A stretch of 64,000 nt of DNA from Carnegiea gigantea. Its lineage: Eukaryota > Streptophyta > Magnoliopsida > Caryophyllales > Cactaceae. Below the pieces are notes generated by a model, which saw only the letters and a list, made by a program, of their open reading frames with translations, did not search any database and had not been told where the DNA came from. A program made the position numbers and the translations under genes. This document shows positions 20,330 through 28,914 of this stretch, piece after piece. The stretch is taken from contig JAKOGI010000573.1 in assembly GCA_029747015.1 (NCBI GenBank), forward strand, positions 124,001-188,000. Reading direction: 5' to 3'. The stretch's first letter is position 1; each line of letters opens with the position of its first letter.

Positions 20330-21220
20330 CTGATGAAGGTGCAAATAGTGAAACCCGAGCTCTTAGAATATTGGGATTTTCATGGTAAAAGTGTTGATGA
20401 TGCATAGTATTTGCTTAAGTGGATTGCTTGAGATTCATTTGAGTTTGAGAAGGCTAATTGTGTTTGTAGATATTCAATTTCTAATCCTTGAACATTCTAT
20501 TATAGATCTTATTATGCTCCTTTTTGGTGTGATTCGTGTAATTCTTCTGACCATGCTACTAATTCGTGTCCTTATTATGCATGATATGATCAGTCTGACT
20601 TTGTATCACCCTGAGATAATACTAATGTTGTCTTATCCTGACATGATTCATCCTTTCCTTTAGCTCCGTGCACGAGGCTCGAGGTGGGTGAGCCTTTTGG
20701 GGTTGATTGTAGGTTTGATGTTATTGATGCATGTTTTGAGTCAGAAGATACTTTAAAGGAGGTGTATGATCTAGTTGAGACTCCTTTGGAGGGGTCACGT
20801 GATGTGTTTGCGCTTGAGGAGTCTCATAGCCTTGATTTTAATAATATTGTTTCACCCAATCCCCTTGATCATAACCATGTTTCCCCTATATGTTCACAAC
20901 TCGTTATTTCCTGTAAGTATTTCATTGACACGCCCATAGAAAATCCTATAATTTTTAATGCTAATAATGATTTCGGCTATGAGAATAACGTGTTTAATGT
21001 GCTTAATAGGAATGTTGATAATTTTTTTTCCCTAGGATACTTTTGTGGGTATGATGCCTCCCTTGACCCGTATTGTATATTCCTAGTGGACAAGCCCAGA
21101 AAAATATGTGGAACACTTTCTTTTTTGATTTTTCCATTAGTTGTTGAAGAGAGCATTAACATTCTTTGCTGTGATTATTTTCATTCTCTCTTATTGCCAT
21201 GTTTGGAAACTCTATGCTGA
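20330..21220 (+). pseudogene. Gag-like ORF with CCHC knuckle, broken by TGA/TAG stops
   Basis: One phase runs through 20340-21220. It contains a C-X2-C-X4-H-X4-C knuckle, CDSCNSSDHATNSC at 20528-20569, and further down EVGEPFGVDCRFDVIDACFE and EVYDLVETPLEGSRDVFALE. From about 20400 to 20650 it is interrupted by roughly six stops, mostly TGA, in positions where CGA could have stood. From 20684 to 21220 it is open (178 codons). The knuckle suggests a nucleocapsid-like role for a non-autonomous element. The downstream part is acidic and unrecognised. An overlapping hydrophobic frame at 20382-20663 is a shadow. I would treat this as a dead gag-type gene. Confidence 0.6.
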
Positions 21221-23204
21221 GGAGTTTGACAAGCTCATGCGTGCTTTAACAGCATCTGCTTTCATGAGCCGAGTCTTGACATTGTGATGGAGTGGCTGAA
21301 GCTCCATGTGCCCCAGTTATTAGGAGCTTCCATAGCTTAGGTGCACTCTACACCTACCCTGGTGAGATCATTATATTTTATTTTTCTTTCCTGTCTCTTA
21401 CTTTCTTTCCTTTGCAAAACAATGCTTTATTTAAGTATGGGGGAAATGTAGCTTCATGTTTTTCATTTTGGTTATTAGTTTGCATACATGCTAGAGCATA
21501 TAGTTTTAGGTTTTTCTTTTGGTTTGCATTAGTGGTTTGCATTTAGTTGCATTTTAGGTTTGCATTTTAGATTTGCATATAGAAATGTTGAAGATTGGTT
21601 TAAGATAACCTCCGATAATATGTTTGTTAGGCAAAATAGCTTTCATGAGTTCGAGTAACTTTTGATGTGTAATCCCTTTTGGTGCGAAAATTTGTGAAGG
21701 TTTTGTGAATATTTCTTGCTTTGACCTTTGTCTTGATCAAGAACTTTGTTATTCCTTAGAGTTGTTGACACTAATGTTTGTACATGGGAGTCATTTTATG
21801 AGCTTAATAAGACTTTGGTAGATATCCTGTGAGATTTTGAGCCTTATTTGGATTAATCATTATATTTAGTCTCATATTTCTTTCATATGTGTAACTCTTC
21901 CCTATTGCTTCTCTAGAACTTGCCTAGATTCTTGTTCAAAACCATATTTGCATGTGCATAGTTGATGATATGATAGAGGCATTTCTTTTTTTGGTCATTT
22001 TAGCCACATAGCCAAATAGCCTACCTTTTTGTTATATGTTTTTGCTCCTTTGTTAGCCCCTTTGAGCTTATATCTATCTTTGTTGTGATCCCTTCATATT
22101 AGCCCTTGACCAAACACATATTCCTACCTTTAAGCCCAATCTATGGAGCATCACTTCATCTATGTAGTGGATGGTTTTGGGAATTTTTGAGTTTTAAGAT
22201 GACTTTGGTATGTTGATTTATTGAGGGATTGATCATGTAGAGCATTTGCTTTGGTTCCCTCTTGTTTGGGTTGTGTATGTATATATATTCGGTTTTGAGT
22301 TGATAGTTAGTTATCCTATGCCTTTCAATAATTACAATTTTCATTTCATTTCCCCCCCCAAAAAAAACAAAGAAAAATAGAAAAAATTATGTTGAAGAAA
22401 AAGAAAAAAAAGGAAGATGAAGTCATCTTGCCAGAAAAAAAAGCAAAGCAAAAAAAGTAAAAGAAAAAAAAAAGAAGCGAAAAAAAAAAACCAGAAAAAA
22501 AAACTCCATGATTGGCATTGGATATGTACAAAGCTTGAATTCCTTTCTTTATCAACTCATTTCTTGTTTGATTCATTTAGGGTATGTTCACTATATTGTT
22601 AAGGTTTGGAGAGTTGATAAATTTCATAGTTGCTTGGTGTTTTATTGGTTACTCCCTAGTCACTTGGCTAAGTAGCTCCACATTGTCCCAATTCATTTGT
22701 CCACTCCTTTCCCTTAGCCCTTCTAGCCCACATTACAACCCAAATACAGTCCTCTTGATTGTTTTGTGCACATTGCATTTCTAGTGGTGGAGAATTTAAG
22801 AGCCTTATCGAGCCTATAGTAGATTGCATCTTTGGAATGAGTTTTGAGTGAATCTATGCTATATTTCAAACACACGAGCAGGAGTGATTCACATTTCCTA
22901 AAAGTAAGGCTCTACTAGTCCAATTGGCTCTAATCAATTCAATGTGCTCGCATGATATGCTTTGTGGTTCTTTGGGGGTGATCAAATTTGACATCGAACT
23001 TGTGGTCTCGTACTTTTTTGAAAACCTTCTCCTTCTTCTACTTCTGAAATGTTTTGTGCACTACTTGGGGGTTGCGTTGATTGATATTGTTGCTTGTGAT
23101 ATGCTATGGTTTACTTTCTTTAAAGAGGTTTCATATTTTGAGTCCTAGATGCATCTCCCCTTGTTATTCTTCTATAGTGTTTGCCTGAGGATGAGCAACA
23201 GTTT
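21221..23204 (+). other. 3' noncoding internal region of the non-autonomous element
   Basis: No credible gene. It holds A-rich runs (22363-22502) and several blocks shared, in opposite orientation, with 5490-7333. Examples are TTGCTTCTCTAGAA near 21904 and a GGTTTTGGGAATTTTTG block near 22171. Confidence 0.7.
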
Positions 23205-23219
23205 AAGTATGGGGGAGTT
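23205..23219 (+). other. Polypurine tract
   Basis: AAGTATGGGGGAGTT lies directly before the 3' LTR start TGATAAATGC. It is the plus-strand primer of this element. Confidence 0.85.
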
Positions 23220-23229
23220 TGATAAATGC

Positions 23230-23278
<49 letters not shown>

Positions 23279-24589
23279 TTTTAGGGTCATTTTGCTACAT
23301 TTTAGGGAGAATTACGCACCTTATTTAATAATTTATACTCCTTTTCCTGTTTTATACTTGAGTTTGGTGTTGTTGATAATATGTTGCAAAAATTGGCTAA
23401 GAGAACCCGAGTTGGTCATGAAAATCAATGAAGAATTATGCAAGGACATAAGAGCCCACAAAAATTGACCAAAAACCCGCAAGAGATATGGTTTACCCGG
23501 GTATATATCATAGATAACCTAGAATCGCATATACAGTCAACTCGGGTTGACCAGAATCAACAGAGCAAAGTGACTAGAGAGCACCACGGTCAGCCCGTGG
23601 TGGATGCCACGGTCCATGGCCGGCTTGTAACAGCTAGCCTGTTCGTTTTCTTGCATCGTGTGGCTGAGGATGATTGTATTTTCCTATAAATACCCGTCCC
23701 TCAAGCAACAGAATCACACATCCCCTCAATCCATTTTCCTCTCTTCCATTCCATTCTAGTTAGATTAGGATTTAGATTAGAAGGAGAGAGAGTGAGTTGA
23801 AATGAAGATTCGCAAGGATTCCACCCCGGAATTGCACCGATGGTTCAAGCGCGATTTTAGCTGAGCAAACTCTTTTCTCTTCTCTTCTCTTTCCTCTTTA
23901 GATTTATTATTTTAGAGTAGTTAGTTGTTTAATCTTTGATTATGTGTAAGTAGTTAATTTTTGTCTAGGGATTTCGTAGTTTATGAAAGTGTAGTTGGAT
24001 CATATTTTAATTTATACAATTGTGCTTATTTTCATGATTGGTTTGATTTCATTCTATCAAGTGTTTGATATGTTGTGAGTTGATTTTTGACCAAAATTTA
24101 CTTGCACACTTGAGACAATCGAGTGAACATTCAAAAGACGACATTTGGTTGTTGGACTGATTGAATAGACTTAGCATAACTTCGTCTCGAAAGAGAGATT
24201 TATATGTTAGGAGGGCTAGTCGAAGACTTTGAACTTGGATTAAGGCAAATTAGTTCGAAAGAATGACTTTTGCTTAGTTTAGGCAAATTTGGTTGATTTG
24301 GAAAGAATAGATCAAATTTCTGGATAGCTTATAATTCTTCGAGATTAACCGATTAGAAAAAAGCACATGTTTATCATTTTGATCCAATCAACTTTCATAA
24401 CTATATGAATTCCTAGGCATTTTTCCTTAATTGATTTAGAATTAGTGTATTAGAAATTGTTAATTCGAAACCATTTGAATTTGAATTCGCTTAGCATATC
24501 TTGAGGGAATATAGCCCAATAGATCAACTTAGTCCCTGTGGGATCGACCTTGATTGCTATAATGCCACCGTGCGCTTGCGGCCGTATCA
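23220..24589 (+). repeat. 3' LTR of non-autonomous Athila-type element
   Basis: Begins TGATAAATGC and ends GGCCGTATCA. Longer than the 5' LTR mainly because of a TA dinucleotide expansion at 23232-23276. The TATA box is at 23685-23692. A palindrome-rich stretch (CCACGG, CCCGTGG, GCCACGG) lies at 23583-23625. Confidence 0.92.
23232..23276. repeat. (TA)n microsatellite inside the 3' LTR
   Basis: About 22 uninterrupted AT dinucleotides. The 5' LTR has only GTGTATACC at this point, so the expansion happened after insertion. Confidence 0.95.
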
Positions 24590-24594
24590 ATAGG
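24590..24594. repeat. Target-site duplication ATAGG (right)
   Basis: Identical to 18725-18729. Viral reading resumes directly after it. Confidence 0.95.
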
Positions 24595-25232
24595 AAGCAA
24601 TTACAAAGGTTCCTTGGATGCCTTACTTATGCTTCTAATTTCATTAAATATTTAGCTAAACTAGGAAAGACGTTGCAGCAGAAACCCAAGAAAGAAGCAA
24701 GTTGGACATGGACCACTAATGATGCAAAGATTATTCAAAATTTCAAAAACATGTGTAAAAATGTTCCTGCTCTTAATTTGCCTAATGAAGGAGATGATTT
24801 AGTACTTGAGACAGATGCCAGGAATGAGCATTGGAGCGCAGTACTCAAAATCAAAGAAGGAGAAAAACTTTGCAAATATTGCAGTGAAAGTTTTAATAAG
24901 GCAGAATGCAACTATCCCACGATGGAAAAAGAAATCCTTGCTGTTATAAGGGGAATTGAAAAGTTCTTAATCTTTTTAGCCCAAAAACCTTTTCTTATTT
25001 GAACTGATTGTAGAAGAATACTCGGTTTTGTGAAAAAGAATTTATCGCATATGCAAGCGCAAGGGCTACTCATGCATTGGCAATTATGGTTTAATGAGTT
25101 TTTCTTCTCTATTGAATATATATAGGGATCGAAAAACTATCTGGTAGATAGTTTAACTCGAGAACTCACAAATGGTGATCATCTGAGTAGAACTCCTGCA
25201 AAAAAAAGGAGAAAATCCATAATGAAATGCCA
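24595..25232 (+). pseudogene. Pararetroviral RT C-terminus and RNase H
   Basis: The reading from 24595 gives KQLQRFLGCLTYASNFIKYL (RT connection), WTTNDAKIIQNFKNMCKNVP, then RNase H: LVLETDARNEHWSAVLK (first catalytic Asp at about 24814) and YPTMEKEILAVIRGIEKF (catalytic Glu). After a TGA near 25000 it continues as TDCRRILGFVKKNL and ends with LVDSLTREL near 25160. This is the end of the viral replicase, which removes RNA template during reverse transcription. It continues the RT piece cut at 18729. Stops near 25000 and 25125 show decay. Confidence 0.82.
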
Positions 25233-25783
25233 TTATTACTAGAACGAGTTTCTACTTCTAGTAAAGTCCTCATTGATAATTTGGAATTCCATACCAAAAG
25301 TAGATCGCGTTTTGGTCTGCTGTCATCTGCCTACCTGATAGGCGAAAGATTTTCTCTTCTAGGGTTACAAGTTAATTATCTTAGATGTCCTTATGATATC
25401 CAAGAAAAAATACGTTCTCATGTTCAAGAAAAATGGTTCAATGAGTGGTATGCTGCCTGTGTTGACTATTATCATCATTACTCCTATGATATTTGAGAGT
25501 CTTGGAGTACAACGATCTATTTTCTCAATAAATCAGGTGTTGGTGGTGTTAATTTCCCAGCAAATTCAATCTCTTCAAATGACCCCGTTATTAAAGTTTG
25601 GGAATATGGGATTGTACTTTACTTTACGGAAATCTCAGATCCAAAGTACCCATTTTTCTCAAAATTAATCAAGTTCCAACAATGCATGTTCAGAAGGATC
25701 CATTGGATTCTAACATCTCCAGATGGTTCAACAAAAGTTCCAAATAATCGAGCGTATATGTGGGGGTACATTGTGTACTAATT
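25227..25783 (+). pseudogene. Unrecognised viral ORF after RNase H
   Basis: One phase stays open from ATG 25227 to TAA 25781-25783 except for a single TGA at 25494-25496, giving about 185 codons. It overlaps the end of the replicase frame by a few bases, as neighbouring caulimovirid ORFs often do. The product is aromatic-rich (EKWFNEWYAACVDYYHHYSY; KYPFFSKLIKF) and has no motif I recognise. It occupies the place where cavemo- and solendoviruses carry small late ORFs or a transactivator, but I cannot assign it. Confidence 0.5.
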
Positions 25784-26280
25784 GAGTATGAAAATGAAAA
25801 AGCCAAACCAGCCCATTATCTCGTTTAGACTGTTGATTACAACGATCCCTATAATCAATGACATGAATGGTTTCCAGATGAATAAGAAACAGTTACTGAT
25901 CCTACTTTAGCAAGAGCCATCGGTTTTTACAACATTTATCCAAAGTTGGGCATTAATAGAGCAAGGAAAAATGTCAATGCAATATGGGAACGCCACTTTC
26001 GCCTATGACAATGAGTTCAAAGAGTACATGAAGGTGGAAGGAGCAGTCTCAGAAGATATCTTTGATCATCTCTTTGATGTTGGAGTTGGAAAATTCTTAT
26101 CGAAAAAAGGAAAAAAATATCTTCTTGAATTATTTAAGAAATAGGATCAAGAGCATCTTTAATTTGATAAAGATTTTGATGACTATTCAGATAATGATGG
26201 TTTGGAAGATATAATTGGAGATGAAGGTATGCAAAATCTCAATAATGATGATTAGTCTTGTCATCATTAAAAGGCTTTAA
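25784..26280 (+). pseudogene. Further degenerate viral coding trace
   Basis: Shifting phases give short open stretches such as TLARAIGFYNIYPKLGINRA (near 25910-25970) and FAYDNEFKEYMKVEGAVSED (near 26005). The composition looks viral and is bounded by the promoter region, so it was probably the last viral ORF or the tail of the previous one. No function assigned. Confidence 0.4.
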
Positions 26281-26430
26281 AAAGTTATTGCTCCATTATT
26301 ATACTATTTTGACAAGTGTAGGGTCTGTAAAATAAAGCAGCCTACTATAGCCATGTGAACGTAACTGTAGTCATGTGTAAAATCAGTGTGTACTGTAGCC
26401 AATAGGGCATCCTATGTGCTGCCATTCCTC

Positions 26431-26437
26431 TATAAAA
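26431..26437 (+). promoter_or_regulatory. Pararetroviral genomic promoter TATA box
   Basis: CTCTATAAAAGGAGAGG sits between the last viral ORF trace and a downstream poly(A) signal. This is the arrangement of the caulimovirid pregenomic promoter, where the poly(A) signal lies inside the terminal repeat of the RNA. No as-1-type TGACG pair was seen upstream. Confidence 0.65.
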
Positions 26438-26596
26438 GGAGAGGTCAAATGCTGTGAAGGGACATGGTCATTTGAGCATTCTTGAGTAAAAGAGAAGTCG
26501 GGATTCTCCATTTTTCTATGAGCAAGCATCTCTAATGATCTTAGCTTAAGTCCCTATTCAATCTTTCCATTGTAATATTTTCACTTTTAAGCTTTC

Positions 26597-26602
26597 AATA
26601 AA
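26597..26602 (+). terminator. Pararetroviral poly(A) signal
   Basis: AATAAA, 166 nt downstream of the start of the TATA box and within a T/A-rich context. The spacing suits a caulimovirid, in which the signal must be skipped once and used on the second pass. Confidence 0.6.
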
Positions 26603-27330
26603 AGAAGTTTCCAGTAGGAAACGTTATTCAATTGAATGTTATGTCTTAAATATTATAATTTCTTGATTAAAATTTCACTATCTTTATGTCTTTAAATGAC
26701 ATGCACAGGATATGAGGCCTCGTTTAGTAACTTACACTAATATCTTTGTCAAAGCTGATAAGTTACCACTTAGAATCTCTTTGAGCCTTCAAATGAGTCT
26801 ATTTCTTTGGTAACTATATTTGACCCAAGTTAGGAGTAGGAGTGTGTTATGGGTGACACCAATATGAAAATCAATAATAAAATAAGAGAGTCTTGACCAA
26901 ACAGTCCCATCCAAAGAGGAAAGAGAAAAAAGAAAAAAAAGGAGAACAAAAAAGAGAGAGAGAAAGAGAAGAATAAATTTAAAAAAAGCTTGAAAATAAG
27001 AAGAATAAAGAAAATAATAGATTACTTATTCACACTAACCTCTTCGTCCTTGCACACTTGGGATTTCATAAGAGTTATTGAAGCTTTCACACCGATTCCC
27101 TTTCTTTGGCATCCTAATCCTGAAGCATGTCTTAAAAAATCCTCCTAGAGGCATCTCTTCATTGAGTTGCATGTTCTTAATCCCGAACTGCGACCGACAT
27201 GATTACACATTGGATATATGGGTAACCTTAAAAGAGGTCCGACCGTGAAAATTTATTTCCATTAGATCATTTGGTCTTCTAGTAAAAAGATGAAAAAATT
27301 AAAGTTGTTTAAAAAAGGATTTATAGGGAT
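26603..27330. other. Intergenic DNA with A/G-rich tract, no gene seen
   Basis: May start with leftover viral leader; no second primer-site-like sequence was found. A purine-rich run (26911-26975) precedes sequence that seems to belong to the 3' part of an unidentified LTR element. Confidence 0.45.
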
Positions 27331-27651
27331 CTGGCTACAGATCGTTAGGCTCTCAAAACCCTATCTTTACAAACATCTGGCTACAAATCTTCAGGCTCTT
27401 AGACCGCCAAGTTCATAGGAATTTGGCTACATATCTTCAAACTCTCACGCCACAAAATTTACATGGATCTAGCTACAGATCTTTAGGATCTCATTCCTTC
27501 AAGTTTACAGAGATCTGGGAACAAATCTTTAGGCTCTCACACCACCAAGTTTACAGAGATCTGACTACCTATTTTAGGCTCTCACACCTTCAAGTTTGCA
27601 AGGATCTTGCTACATATCTTTCGACTCTCACGGCACCAAGTTCTCAGGTAG
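27331..27651. repeat. 46-bp tandem repeat, seven copies
   Basis: Units start at 27331, 27377, 27423, 27469, 27515, 27561 and 27606 with the consensus CTGGCTACANATCTTTAGGC followed by TCTCACACC and CAAGTTTACAGGGAT. Copies 3-7 fall in a 150-codon + strand frame (27423-27875), but 46 is not a multiple of 3, so I do not call it a gene. Confidence 0.9.
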
Positions 27652-27972
27652 ACTCCCAACATAATGGGAAATCACTGGTTTCTAACACAATAAGACATCA
27701 TTGGACATCAGCCACCATCACAGCAAGAGATAGAAAATTATTGGACATCAGCTACTGTCACGGCGAAAGTTGGCGGCACCGAAGCACAGGACCCTCAACA
27801 ACCAAGTTCAAGCATGTCATCATTAGCGTTCCTTATGACAAAGGTAGACAGGCGCTAGGCTTCAATATCCATTGACCAAGTTTAGGGAACATTACCTTCA
27901 AATAGGTAAGTATAAAAAAGCTATCTAGTTTGATTTTTGCCTTACATAGGCTCGGTCAAAGTGGGGGCTAAA
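27652..27972 (+). other. 3' internal sequence and polypurine tract of an LTR element
   Basis: A duplicated phrase (ATTGGACATCAGC at about 27692 and 27739) lies ahead of AAAGTGGGGGCTAAA (about 27958-27972), which looks like a polypurine tract directly before a TGTAAACACC LTR start. No pol remains. Confidence 0.45.
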
Positions 27973-28773
27973 TGTAAACACCTAAAAATGGAGCCTCGAT
28001 TTTTATAAAATTCCCGATGTTGAAACCCTTGCCCCAACCTGTATATTTAGAGATCCAATGGGGACAAAACCTTTAGTTAGCACCTGGAAAAAATTATCAG
28101 ACTTTAAACGCACGAAAATGTCTAGCCCAGCCCAAATTGCAGAAGCAGTCCAGAACTTGGCATGACCCAAACCACCCAAGAACTGATCCAGTTTTTGGAG
28201 GGCTAGTCGGGACTCGGCTAGGTTCCTGGTTTGCTTCTTCATGTCCAAAACACTTTTGTTATGGTAAAGCTTTATACGATTAGATTCGACTAATTACATT
28301 AATTTTGCTAAGTGATACTTCGTCGTTTTTTAAGATCAACCACATATACCTTTTATGTGCTATAAAAAGCGAGCCTCCCTGCAGGGTTGAACACACTGAT
28401 AGTTGAGAGGAGATCACTAAAAAATTAAGAGAAAACACAGAGACTTGTTAGAAAGCATGATACTATCAAAATCCGGTTGGGTTCCCCAAATAGATCAAGT
28501 GGGTTAACATGAGGGCATTAACCCTAATTCCTTCTTCTCTTCTCCCTTTGTTTTCCTTTATTCAAATTTTGTACTCACATTAGGAAAGATGTAAGTTTGA
28601 TAATTAGGTTAGCCCTCGCCTGTTGTAACTATTTAATTCTTGCTTTTTTGATTCTCTTTTTCGTTTGACTTTGTGTTTAGACATTATTGATTGATTTATT
28701 AATATTAATATGCTACATTCTTTTTTGGAATGAATAAATCCTAATTTTTCTTTTTAATTAGTAACGGTCGTCA
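27973..28773 (+). repeat. LTR-like sequence (Tat/Ogre-like ends), 3' or solo
   Basis: Begins TGTAAACACCT after a purine tract and contains TATAAAAA at 28361-28368, about 390 bp in. It ends around ACGGTCGTCA near 28773, though that end is uncertain. No primer-binding site follows, so it would be a 3' LTR whose element is otherwise lost. Confidence 0.4.
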
Positions 28774-28914
28774 GTGATGACATGCAATATCGTGGTGCAT
28801 CTCATCACGATATTGTACCTCCACCCTCGAATCTTAGTCTTTGGTTTAAACCTATAATGTCCTATTGTAATCACTTCATTAACCTTAATTACTTGAACCT
28901 TAGTGGTTCATACC

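Larger units (their letters stand above)
18730..24589 (+). mobile_element. Non-autonomous Athila-type LTR element, 5.86 kb
   Basis: LTRs of about 1340 and 1370 bp flank only about 3.15 kb of internal DNA. A tRNA-Asp-like primer site follows the 5' LTR and a GGGGGAGTT polypurine tract precedes the 3' LTR. A perfect 5-bp TSD (ATAGG) flanks the element. No protease, RT, RNase H or integrase is present. The only coding trace is a broken gag-like frame with a CCHC knuckle. Noncoding blocks match the complete Athila-type element upstream, so it is a pol-less relative that would need helper proteins. Hand comparison shows several percent LTR divergence, older than the 12.45-kb element. Confidence 0.92.
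1965..26602 (+). mobile_element. Endogenous pararetrovirus, degenerate, split by two LTR retrotransposons
   Basis: Three blocks (1965-4181, 16639-18729, 24595-26602) read as one Caulimoviridae-like genome of about 6.3 kb once the two insertions are removed. Order on the + strand: tRNA-Met-like primer site, coat-protein region with zinc knuckle, movement-protein core, aspartic protease, reverse transcriptase, RNase H, a further ORF, TATA box and poly(A) signal. Both insertions have matching 5-bp target duplications, and the viral reading continues across each join, so collinearity is well supported. Every long ORF carries stops or frameshifts, so this is a fossil. Coat protein ahead of movement protein recalls cavemoviruses and solendoviruses; badnaviruses and petuviruses carry them the other way round. 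The exact ends of the integrated copy are not visible. Confidence 0.85.

Noticed and set aside
27423..27875. 150-codon frame through the 46-bp array
   Set aside because: The repeat length is not a multiple of 3, so successive units are read in different phases; no coding constraint is likely.
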